This document shows positions 44,266 to 55,598 of a stretch of 64,000 bases of DNA, piece after piece. The stretch spans positions 251,596,484 through 251,660,483 of the forward strand of contig CP136064.1 in assembly GCA_032622095.1 (NCBI GenBank), in the 5' to 3' direction. The position numbers and the translations under genes are program-made. The stretch's first letter is position 1. The number at the start of each line of letters is the position of its first letter. The DNA comes from Siphonodentalium dalli (lineage: Eukaryota > Mollusca > Scaphopoda > Gadilida > Siphonodentaliidae). The notes under the pieces are model-generated. The model was not told the DNA's origin. It saw only the letters and a program-made list of their open reading frames with translations, and made no database searches.

Positions 44266-46025
44266 ATGTCATATCTAGTTAAATGTTGCGTTATACCTTT
44301 GTATATACCTTTGTTATGCCTTTGAGGGACATCTACTATAAGCTGGCAAAAATTGTGACCCAGTCCCCTTGTATAGCATTTATAAACAATAAACCATATT
44401 TAAATAAGTAAACAGTACAACTTCAAGCGGTATATATCGCAAATCGTTGCGTTTGACAATGACTCCTGATTTGTTACTTGTACACATGTTTCCTATACCA
44501 CCACTGGTCAAGTGATCCTGTTAGTCTGCCATGCTGTTGGTGGGTCCTGCTGAATTTCTATTATGCTGGTATACCTATAGGGAAAATCGATGCCGTTACG
44601 AAAAGTACCGTTATGAATCTAAAGTTGTCATTTCTGCGGCGTTTGGCTAATCCGAGCGATTTGAGAAAAAAAAACCAGTTTCTGTATGAAACATTCAAGA
44701 AAATATATATTTGAAAAATTTAATAATGGTTGTGTTGGTGTTTTCAAAACGACGTGAATAACCATTTTCTTGAACAGCCAGTTTAAAAATATTTCGCAAC
44801 ATGTATGTTTTGAATATTTAATGGGTTTTTCCTGAATATGTTCTGTTTATCCGGACATCGCGAAAATGACAACTTTAGAACAAATAACGGTATATTTTTT
44901 AACAGCATCATGGCAAGTCAGCAGGATCCACCAGCATCATAGCATATTAGCAGGATCATCTGTATACGTGCGCTTCCATGTGCGTCATCGGTTCAATGCA
45001 GGAAACACCAGAATGTTCACTCCCACAGAAGCTTGTATGAAAACTTCAACACAACAATAAGAATTTCAACAAAGCTGCTATAAATGAGTGTCCACAATCT
45101 ACGTATGTCGTTTATACGGCATGGAACAAACTGCATGAGCGCCCTCTTCGTTATCACTGCGATAGATCACTGCCAGAGGATGGTACTTTGCGGACGAGAC
45201 ATGGGGGGGGGGTCGGAAAAAAATTTGAGGCACGTATGGCATTTTTTCCCTTTCGATCATTTTTTGTACCCACCCACCCCCACCGCCAAATTTTGTTCCG
45301 TTTTCGGCAGTTTTTTCCGACAATTTTTTGACACCCACCCCCCTTTTAACACTAAAATAGAGATTTGCGGGGGGAAATTCACTGTAAACAGCTGTATATG
45401 AATTTCTGTGCATACTATTTATCATGGATGTTAACATGGACATGTAAATAGGAATGAGTCATTTTGAGGTCATTCGGCCAAAAAAACAAAAGTTTGCAAT
45501 AATGGTAATTATTTCGATGTTGATAAGAACAATATGAACTGAGCCGACATAGACAATTTAAATCCTAAAACATAAGAACAAAGATCATGTCAGAAATCAT
45601 ACCAAATGTTCTTGTGGGAGTGGTATCTCAGCTGAGAGATGGGTGATAACTCTGCCTGGAGTTTGGGCATGTAATTGAAATGAGCATTTAATTCCTCGCG
45701 TGGATAAGCTCGATTGTAGTATTCAATGACACGAAACCGCAACACACATACATATTGGTAACCTTGAACTTACTTGGAGATTGGGTGTTGCTGGTGATAA
45801 AACAATGTCAATCCTGACAACCAGACGACATTGAGAATCCTTATTATCCATATCTATATCTGCTCAGACTCTTTAGAACATCCAGTCGGCTTCGCGGATG
45901 ACTTCATGTATTCTCGATATGCATAATTCCATTTGAACTCCTTCCTTGACACAGTTGTTTCCCAGACTGGAAGCAGATTAACCGTTCCACGACTGGAGCT
46001 TCTTGAAATTTTGCGAAAACCCTGT
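44266..46025. other. no gene recognised
   Basis: A 78-codon plus-strand open stretch at 44478-44714 includes MNLKLSFLRRLANPSDLRKK, which faintly recalls LINE C-terminal regions but is too short to call. C/G runs lie at 45204-45213 and 45270-45350. Confidence 0.25.
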
Positions 46026-46144
46026 GCCAATGCATTCTCTGATATATGCGAGTCTCATTTATATAAGAGAATACATTGGCCTCACAATATCTAACTTGAC
46101 CATACGCACATGGGAGACTCACATATATAAGAGAATGCATTGGC
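46026..46144. repeat. free-standing, decayed hairpin cassette U1
   Basis: CCCTGTGCCAATGCATTCTC to GAATGCATTGGC with no P or T ends around it. The left hairpin has a shortened loop; the right hairpin has lost its 5' arm. Confidence 0.8.
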
Positions 46145-47240
46145 ATAGTATCTGTAATGCTACACCAGCGCGGCTCCCATCATGAAATGGTTAACAAATC
46201 CGCGGACATGTCCACACCCCGAAGACAGTCACGGGTCTTAAGCTTCCTTCTGTCTAAGATGATTGGTATTAAAGCTGAATTGGGCATTGTCGCATGGTTT
46301 CGTGTAAACAGATACCTAAGATCTCACACACGTGCAAAAAAGCCACACAGAATCTTCCAAAGGTGGAAAGTTATCCAGAATTTCAAAGTCTCGTTCATCT
46401 GCGGTAGTCAAACTCAAACACCATTCAAACGCGTTGAAATTTCACTCGAAAATTACAAAATATTATTGATTATATAGTATAATAATTATCAGACGATTAA
46501 TCTAAAATCGCGTTTTGTTGAGAATTTGAGATGCTGAGTGACTTTTTGCACGTTTTGGACATCTTGGTGGCGTGTTTTCGCACAGTAATGCTCTAAGTAA
46601 ACGACTTCTTAGCCACAGCAGAATTATGGGTAACTTTTCAGGATTTAGTCGGAAATATGGCTTGTTGCCATTCATCGGAAAGCTCTCCCCATGCTACAAT
46701 GAACAATTCAGCGACACTACACAGCAAATAAAATTCGGCCATCAATCATCCGATTGCCATGTAAAGCTACAGGCAACCTATTGTCCCAAAACGCATTCAA
46801 AACCTGAGCAACTCATTGATTATACCGGTATTAAACACATGCCATGAAAATTACCGATACGCATACCACAAATGAACTTATTTTCCGATCATATAGTTTA
46901 ACAATAGGACCCGCAAGTCAATGTGAGCGTTCTACAACACCCCGAACATTGTCGAACCGATAAGCTAAAACATTTTTTATCAATAGCGAATCATCAAAAC
47001 CAATTATGTAATTTTTGTAACTAAGCAAAATACAACGCCAACTTTGACTGAAGAATAATCCAGATGTCGCAAGAAGACTAAGTTGGTCTGGGCAGACCGG
47101 GGCCATTCTGCTCTGTCCGGGACAGCAAGCATGCATGGATGTGAGAAAGGACACTGTAAGTTACCTCTTTGTTATAATTCTCTCAATAAATAATAACAAT
47201 AATAAATAATAATAATCTGGCCCTGAATATGTATGAACAG
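46145..47240. other. no gene recognised
   Basis: Open stretches at 46157-46477 and 46572-46847 show no motif I recognise. Confidence 0.25.
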
Positions 47241-47254
47241 TTCATAAAGAGAGA

Positions 47255-47500
47255 CGATACATTTAAAGATGGTCTATCACTTCAGGGCCACAATTACAAC
47301 CACAACATAATTGTTATAACTCCCGATTTCAAGACTGCACATAGCTATTTTGTGGATAAAACACAGACACAACTACAACTGATTGCATGTATTATTTGTA
47401 TATGAAGGCATAAGAAAGCGGTTTATTTCTATCGTAATGTGCGGCGAAATTTATAGCTGAAATGCAAATTGCCTTGGTTGAGGGTGCGCACAAGATAAAT
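47255..47500. repeat. copy of the 19692-19925 repeat
   Basis: Shares 'tttaaagatggtcta', 'cacaattacaac', 'gaaggcataa', 'gcggtttattt' and 'ttgagggtg' with the intron 2 copy. Confidence 0.6.
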
Positions 47501-47724
47501 GTCTCCCTCTGTGTATGCTATCCGAACGTTTTCGCACTGATTTATATTCTTATATAGAGCCACTAAAGCTGTCCCGCGAATGTAATAATAAATTATAAAG
47601 AAAATTAATATTAATTGATAAAACGTTTGCCAGAAAAGGTGTCCTCGGTTCTTATATATGATTGTATTCCCAGAAATCCATATCCATATGAAGCATTATG
47701 GGAAGACATACTCCATTTTTTTGC

Positions 47725-47782
47725 GATGATGGTGATGATGACGATGATGATGACGACGACGACGATGATGATGATGATGATA
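47725..47782. repeat. (GAT/GAC)n microsatellite
   Basis: Imperfect gatgat/gacgac repeat of about 58 bases. It reads as poly-Asp in one frame of a 62-codon open stretch; not a supported gene. Confidence 0.9.
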
Positions 47783-48030
47783 TTGACGGATCATACGCCA
47801 TTTTGATCGGGACTCCGGAGATCGTTGTATTACATGTACATAATTATGTGTGTGTTCCTTCTACTTCTATGATCTTTTGTATATAATATATATTCCCAAT
47901 GTCATGTTCATATTGTATTAAGAGAAATAGAGCATAAACACAGATAATAGTTTCTGCTGAGAGTGGGTCCTATAGCTGCGAATTCTTGCCGAGATACTAA
48001 GATGAATGTCGCTGCAGAGTTCTCTCCAGT

Positions 48031-48830
48031 GGGTAAATGATAATGCGCTGATTCCAATCGTAGACTATTAGATCAGGGATTGAGCCGCTGTGTGATCTTA
48101 ATGTAACTCTTATCGATATGTGCGGGGTTGCACACCCATTAAGATTTTTCACTCCGCACGATGGCACATTTAGCTGAATTACACTACATTACATGCAACC
48201 GGATTTATTCCTTTTCAGGGAGACCACATATTTCATCAGAAATTCACCAAATGCTACACGAAAGTCGCGACGGGATGTCAGCTGCATGTAGGGCCGTGTA
48301 TTCCCATCATTGTTTTGATAAGAGCCTTATTCACGTGGTTGCTTGTTTGGTCGCTGTGTATAATACACGGCAGTTTTTCGCCTTTTGGGAAGTTCTTGGT
48401 ATATATTAACGAGAATATAGCAACGGAAATATACACGAATATATCATATCTCATTAAACAGATTCATATGCGATAAGGTAGCGTTTTGCTTGCTGTACCC
48501 CATCCCACTGGATTGCCCGCATGTTTTCAAAATTATCAAAATTTAGCTTCTAGTTCCTATTATTCGCAGACAAGTTTTGAGAGCCAATTAACCGTGAAAT
48601 CCTAGCAAAAAAACGCACACAAATAGTAATTATCGCAAGGCAGATTCGAAGGACCGTATGTATATATAGTACCGGACATCCAACTAGATGGACGAGCAAT
48701 TCAAGATCAGCCATTAGACATTACTTTTTGATATCGTCATAACAACTTTTGTTTTTTATTGATTCAAACAGAAAGGGAGTATATAACATGGACCATTTGC
48801 GTGCGTCGTGAGACAACGTAGTACAGACAA
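48031..48830. other. no gene recognised
   Basis: An 82-codon plus-strand open stretch at 48161-48409 shows no motif I recognise. About 47940-48030, just before it, matches 3200-3330. Confidence 0.25.
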
Positions 48831-48834
48831 CGCG

Positions 48835-48886
48835 CGAGCTTGACTACCAACACCTTCACAACACGATAAGTTCAGACATACTGGCC
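48835..48886. repeat. detached end of the about 74-bp tandem array
   Basis: 'caccttcacaacacgataag' + 'ttcagacatact' matches the array at 50690-52085, from which it is separated by the 48888-50680 element. Confidence 0.7.
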
Positions 48887-48887
48887 G

Positions 48888-50680
48888 GATTCGTCATCTC
48901 AGGTTTAAACCTCCGAGTTTAAACCTGGTTTAAACCGACATTGGCGGTCCAGCCAAACCGGGTCTAAGGGGGCGTTTTTGTCATTCAGTTTCCAGCTAAT
49001 TGACAACTCGAGTCGGTGATATGAGCAAACAGTCAAACTACCTTCTTACCAATCGGACAAAAGACAAGCCGATATGATGGTTATCGACATGTCATAAATG
49101 ATCGCGAACACGTGCACGCTCAATGGATTTATTCATTGAGAAATGAGTATCGCTCACGGACCATTAATCCGATCTCTTTGTGGGTATAAATCATATGACA
49201 AAGGGCATGTCTATCAGCACGAGTTTCACGCACTGTTTATCACTTTGTTTGTGATAGATTTTCTACACGATGCTTTACCCGCAAAGACAAACTTTGGTGT
49301 ATTTGCATTTATATCTGTATATATTAAAGTGTATAGGAGATGTATGTCCGTTTGTCTGTTCGCAACTGGTCTACAACTGATTCGAAAATAAGAAAATTTA
49401 ATTTGTTTAAAATAAGAAAAATTGTGTTGTTAAATTGAGTAAGGAGTTGTATCTAACAAGAAACAATATTAAAAATATATAGTAATAACTGTTTGTTTTA
49501 AATTTAATTAAATATTTTTTTAAATTAAAATGTTCAAATGATCAAAAGTGCGTAAATTTTTACACAGGCTCTTTCGCACGAAGAGGCCGCAGGCCCCTCT
49601 CACGCTGAATAAAGTCTCCATAATCGAGTCAATACTGGACCAAGAGGTCAGTCAAGTAAAAGCAATTTGCTTATGTGTGCACACCAGAAGCGGCATCTGA
49701 ACTTTTTGAAGTGGGCAACCATATTGCATGCGTTGCTTTTTTTTTCAATGTAATAAATTTTCCGTCGTGCAGAAAATCAAAAAGTTCCCAGGTTTTGAAC
49801 TGGTGGAATATTATAGGAATTTATGGGCGGAGCCAGAGTAGAGCTTTGTGACATGATCTACATCAAAATATGTTATCAAATTTGACTCGTATAGCAATAT
49901 AAGTTTAGGATGGCAAACTATGTGAATAGCATATCTGGTCATGGAGTAACATGGTTTTGGTGCAAAATTAAAACGTTGAACCATTCAAATGAATTCGTAG
50001 AAACACCAGTATTTGTGATTGCCACAAGCCAAAAAAAAAAAAAACACACACACAAGGTAGTTGTAAAAATCATATTGAAGGAACATGTCCGTATCTGAGC
50101 AAAGCAAGCGTGCGAATGAATCAACTGTGACATGATAACACCAGTCGGCAGCCACCACTTAGACACGCCCCCACTAGAGATAATTTACAGCTCCACCCTT
50201 TGATTGATTGTTGACAATTCTAAACCGCGATGAAGAAAAGACGGATTCGTCATCTCAAGTTTAGCCTCGGTAAGCTGGTTTAGCTGGACCACCGAATTAG
50301 ATGGTTTAGTTGCCGGTTTAAGCTTATAAAACGCAAACAAAATATCGAAATTGACAAAAACTTATCCCCACATGCTTTATAGGTGTGAGTGCTTCTCGCT
50401 TATAAATTTCCAAGCAAAATATGGTCGCTGTCGTAATTATTGATTTTCGCAATCAATAAAATGAGGCGGTCCGCATTAGGAAAGTAAGATTATTTATCTC
50501 GACGATACAGAGACATTACTGCTAAACCACTGGTCTGGCTAGACCAGGTTTAAACCAGAGATGACGAATGCGTCACTTAGACCTGCGGTCGCGGGTTTAA
50601 ACCACGGATTTTGCTGACTCACGGCGGTTTAAACCTAGAGGTTTACGTAGACCAGGTTTAAACCTGAGATGACGAATCGG
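48888..50680. mobile_element. about 1.8-kb inverted-repeat element with GTTTAAAC clusters
   Basis: The left end GATTCGTCATCTCAGGTTTA is mirrored by TAAACCTGAGATGACGAATC. The element interrupts the tandem array. Subterminal regions carry several GGTTTAAACC palindromes. A similar, possibly nested, end pair lies at about 50243 (gattcgtcatctcaagttta) and 50573. A related left-end fragment follows the array at about 52110-52450. No transposase ORF is recognised. Confidence 0.7.
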
Positions 50681-50689
50681 GCCATTATC

Positions 50690-52085
50690 TTCACAACAAG
50701 ACACATCTGTCGCGCGTACACGCTCATTACACGATCAGTTCAGACAAACTTTCTTAACAACAAAGGCACATCTGTCGCGCCTACAAAAACGACACCTTTT
50801 CAACACTATCATTTCAGACATAATCGTCCCACAACAAGAAAGCTCTGTCGCACGTACACAATGGACACCTTCATTGCACGATCAGTTCAGACATACTCTT
50901 CCCACGACAAAGAAAACTATGTGCATGTACACAATAGACACCTTCATTGTACGATCAGTTCAGACATAGTCTCTCCACATGGAATAAAGACACATCTGCC
51001 GCGCGTACATAATAGACACATCCACAACACGCTCGGTTTGGATATAATGTTCCAGAACAAAGACACCTCTGCCGCGCATACCTAATAAACACCTCCATTA
51101 CACGATCAGATCGGACATACCCTCTCCACAACCAAGACACATCTGTCGCACGTACACAATAGACACACTCATTACACGATCAGTTCAGACATAGTTTCCA
51201 CACAACCAAGACACCGAACAAAAACGACACATTCATTACACGATAAGATCAGACAAACTCTCTCCACAGCCAATACAACTCTGTCACACGTACATAAAAG
51301 ACACATTCATTTCACGATCAGCTCAGATATAATATCTATCCACAACGAAGACACATATGTCGCACGTACACAATAGACACATTCATTTCACGATCAGCTC
51401 AGATATAATATCTATCCACAACGAAGACACATATGTCGCACGTACATAATAGACACCTTCATTACACGATCAGATCAGACATACTCTCTCCACAACCAAG
51501 AAACATTTGTGGCATGCACATAATAGACACCTTCATTACACGATCAGATCAGACATACTCTCTCTCTACATGGAACAAAGACAGCGCTTTGTCACGCATA
51601 CATAATATACACCTTCATTACACGATCAGATCCGACATACTCGCGCCACAACCAAGACACATCTGCCGCGCGTACACAATAGAAACCTTCATTACACGAT
51701 AAGTTCAGGCATACTCCCTCCACAACCATGACACCTCCTTCGCACGTACACAATAGTAACCTTCATTACACGATCAGATCAGACATACTCTCTCCACAGT
51801 CAAGACACCTCCGTCGCACGTACACAGTAGACACATTCCTTACACGATCAGACATACTCTCTCCACAACCAAGAAACTTCTGTCGCACGTACACAATAGA
51901 CACATCCATTACACGATCAGATCAGACATACTCTCTCTCTCTCTCTCTCTCTCTAACTGGAACACAGGCACATCTGTCGCACGTACACAATAGACACCGC
52001 CATTACACGATCAGATCACACATACTCTCTCCACAACCATGACACATCTGCCGCGCGTACACAAATGACACCTTCGCATCCCGAT
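50690..52085. repeat. about 74-bp tandem array
   Basis: About 19 units resembling cacaaccaagacacatctgt + cgcacgtacacaatagacac + cttcattacacgatcagatc + agacatactctct, 10-20% divergent. A (CT)n expansion lies at about 51932-51954. Open stretches here are repeat shadows. Confidence 0.92.
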
Positions 52086-52450
52086 CAAGTCAGAGACGCT
52101 GACCTGTTCGTCACATCGAGTTTACACCTCCGTTGTTAAACCTGGTTTAAACCTACATTGACAGTCCAGTCAAATCGGGTCTTGGTGGGCATTTATTGTC
52201 GTTCGGTGGCTTCTGATTGACAACACTATTGTGCGAGGTGGGCATGCATTCAAACTTCCCAGTTACTAGGCGGATCATAGTTATGCCGGTAGAATGGTTA
52301 TTGACACCCCCTAATGAACGCAAACAATTGCACGCTTATTACCATAACTTACCTTACCTTATATTATCTTATATCGTAAACGGACGCAGGCTCACGCCTC
52401 TTTGTCCAAAATCATATGATATGGTATCTGCCGGGAAACGGAGCAATCTC

Positions 52451-53090
52451 TTTCCTCTGTTTCCTTTATTGTTGTCGGTCCGGTTCGATATTCTAATTCT
52501 TCATCTCATGTATAAAGTGTAGGGGGAGACTAAACAATCACTTTCCCCCTATTTCCGTTGTTCTCTTTGGTCCTGTTCGATGTGTCAGTTTATGCCTGGT
52601 AGTCATATATTATAGGTTGGTCATGACTATTTTTGAACTATTTAAAATATTTTCTGCTGCAATCACATCCAGTGTATGATAAACGGTTCTATATTACTTT
52701 AGTTTACATTAAACATTTGTTACTCGTCTAAAAATATACAAAAGGGGTCAGGGCACAAATTATTTAAACTTAAGTAGCTCCATTCCCGAATACAAAATTT
52801 AACAATATTTGTAAAATGACATAAGGCGATAAAAGAAGTGTAGGTACATGGTGAGAAAGATTGTGTTTGTATTTTGTCGAACATTATTTTTCAGCTTTTG
52901 GGTCTATAGTTGGCCAAGACGCATACGGAAAGTTCAAGGGTTATGTCCGTATATAGACCTATATGTATCTATTTGGGACATTTGAATATATATGCGAATA
53001 TATAGAGTTCAGGGGTATATATTACTCAAAACTAAGATGAAAGGTTAATTTTAATTGTTACCCTCCTCTCTATATTTTACCCGCTTCTGA
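52451..53090. other. no gene recognised
   Basis: AT-rich, low-information sequence. Confidence 0.3.
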
Positions 53091-53097
53091 TTGGCCC

Positions 53098-53725
53098 ATG
53101 TCCTGTCATGTGCTGGGCGACAAATTTGTATCTATTTGTTATTTGCAGCACTCTATTCTTGTTTCGGTGTTCATAACGATAACTATAGGTATGGTTCTTG
53201 TTCATATTATGCTTTACTACCCAGTATGTCCTGAATTTAAAATGTCATTTTTGAAGTTCTCTATATTAAGTGCCATTCTTTCAATTTGTACCGAATGTCC
53301 CCAAACGTGCTTCTTAATTGAGCTGGTGGGGTTAGTATATTTGCTAATTTCTGGGACAGTAAGTTTTGATTAATTTTCTAGAATTAGAAATTGGTGGCTG
53401 GACACAACTTCTAGTGACTAAACCTATGTTATTCATAATGACAATATCTTTGTCTCAGTGTGCATATCTAGTGTTTCTCTTTTATTTTCTTTCCTTGTTG
53501 TTCAAATCATCGTTTTTTAATCCTATGACTAGATTTTCTGTTTTTCATTTTATGCTTCCAATTGTGTGTTTGTTTCCCCCTCTCATATGTTTCTATAACC
53601 TTGTTCCAGTAACTTTTTCAATATCAGCCACAATATTTGTGAATGTAGTCATATACAGACATTTATCAAAAGGGGAGAAATATAATATAAATCTCTGTCC
53701 CACAAAAATGATGAAGATCCATTAG
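53098..53725 (+). other. two overlapping hydrophobic open stretches, possible decayed membrane protein
   Basis: 53098-53373 (ILVSVFITITIGMVLVHIML, FSILSAILSICTECPQ) and 53366-53725 (PMLFIMTISLSQCAYLVFLF, FHFMLPIVCLFPPLICFYNL, ISATIFVNVVIYRHLSKGEK) lie in adjacent frames. Joined by one frame change they give about 210 residues with six or so hydrophobic segments and a basic tail, a layout like a 7-TM receptor missing its start. I do not recognise the family. T-rich DNA alone encodes hydrophobic residues, so chance is a serious alternative. Confidence 0.3.
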
Positions 53726-54800
53726 TGAAAAAAAACTATACTGTAAACTTATGGTGGCTTCTAGTTAAACACTATATATATATCGGTCTAAATTCAGACG
53801 AGTCAATTTGTTTCTTAATGTTTTCCCCACGTACCTGGAATATAGATACCAAGAATACAACTTCAAGAAATATCGAAAAACTGTTCATTATATAAACAGC
53901 TTCACAAACACAGGGAACTCAATCAACTATCAATGATCTTATCATAATCTAGTACGGCCTTCTTGTGACTGATAATGATTCTCAATCCCTGCCCAATAAA
54001 ATATATCAGATGATCCACCATTCTCCACAATACCTTCTTGGCAAAAGTTAATAGGAACAATTTCTCTTCATGTTGAACCCCGATGATGTATTAAGTCAAT
54101 CCTGCGCGAGTCAAAATGCGCCCAAAGCATTACGCGTTCGTCTTTCCAAACCTAATGACGTATCGATGGTGTTATTAGCTTGGTGTTATGAGGCGTTACG
54201 CATTCACCGAGAAATAACTGCAACTAGCCACGTGGGCGCCGACCAATCAGAATGCTGGATTTAGTGATGACAACACTTAGTGTGTAAATATATGTAATTC
54301 AAAATATATCAGCTATGGTTGAATGTTGGTCAATGGCCGAAATAGACGTTCTTTTCATTTTATATTTTGCATAATAATTTTTCCTTTCAGCATTTTGATT
54401 TCTGGCATAGTTACATATACCTTATATAAGTTATTAAAAACGGCCCTGAAATCTAATCGCAGGGTCACAGCATGCAGGCCTGTAATTCGATACTTGTGTT
54501 ACCTACTGATGCAGACGACCGATCTCCAAAACACGCGACATGAGGATACATGTCTTGCCGTTATAAACGAATTAACTAGCTTTGCTTGTGTATATCCCTT
54601 GGATACAGGTGTGTATAGCACTTAAGCTTCTTATATATCACCGCAGGTATTTTAAAATGGTTAGATAACTGAATCTATTCAGTAATCGGGGATCTAACGG
54701 GAACACACTTCTGATTCGTCGCAAGAATGTGAACACATGAAGTATTGCTATATCTGTAACACTGAAGTAATATACATGTACTGTGTGGATACTGTTCGTA

Positions 54801-55018
54801 ACCCTTTATTTATTAAATACTCATTGACAATTAGTTTTCTCGGGAAATCTTCAGATAATAAGTTGAACTGACGTAGAAGAGTTAGATACAAATTAAAAAA
54901 TAAATCAGGAAGTGTTATCATATAAACAGATAACAACACATATACAACATGAAATTAACCATTCCAATGTATGCTTTTATAACTGGGCGGAAAAATCCAT
55001 TTAGTATAGAAGGGGTTA
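54801..55018. mobile_element. inverted copy of the 39838-40110 MITE
   Basis: AACCCTTTATTTATTAAATACTC to TTAGTATAGAAGGGGTTA. Includes 'cttcagataataagttgaac'. Confidence 0.55.
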
Positions 55019-55389
55019 AGGAGTAACGTTAGATCCAACACAGATTTGTTAGAAATCTGAAATTATCAAGGATCTCCAGAATATATAGAATTGCAGTATA
55101 TTGGCATGTGATATTTTGTTGGTTGTCTGTCAATTGTTAGGCAAGAGATTTTCATTTTCATCTTGATGCTGAGGACACGACAATGACAACAGGCGATAAT
55201 ACTCAATTATCAGTGTTCATATTATGATTTTCTCCATCCACAACTCAAGTTTGTGTTACTTGACTTAAACTAGAGTATTTGCGGCAACGTAAACATGTCT
55301 GTTACCGGAGATATGATTGTGGTGCACAGATCAGAAAGAACTGAGTTTCCTCTTGAAATTAAAAGTAGAAGTAATCCATATTCTTTTTC
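55019..55389. other. no feature recognised
   Basis: The block duplicated with copy A starts at about 55390. Confidence 0.3.
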
Positions 55390-55473
55390 AATGTAGCATC
55401 AACAGAATTACTCTATCAGATCGGATCTTCTCAGAAACACATTCATTTCTCGCTTGAATGACCCAGAGTTGGC

Positions 55474-55598
55474 ATGCGGGCGACACCATTGGCATTGCTT
55501 CCTCTCATCACTGGTCTTCTGCCGGGCGTGACTTTCATAATATGTTATGGCGTGGCAGTTATTCGCGACGATGTGTCTCCAATCCTTCCATATATCAG
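55474..55598 (+). CDS. DRAM-like copy B, exon 1
   Basis: Forty-one codons plus AG, one codon longer than copy A (an added Pro at residue 5). Donor AG|GTAAGTG. Confidence 0.88.

Noticed and set aside
47698-47886. Asp-rich peptide
   Set aside because: Translation of a (GAT/GAC)n microsatellite.
50669-52042. His/Thr-rich open stretches (HNRHLHYTIRSDIL-type)
   Set aside because: Products of the about 74-bp tandem array.
53358-53382. A tiny intron joining the two hydrophobic stretches (gtaagt...ttttctag)
   Set aside because: It would be 23 bases, shorter than plausible, and splicing would not keep frame.
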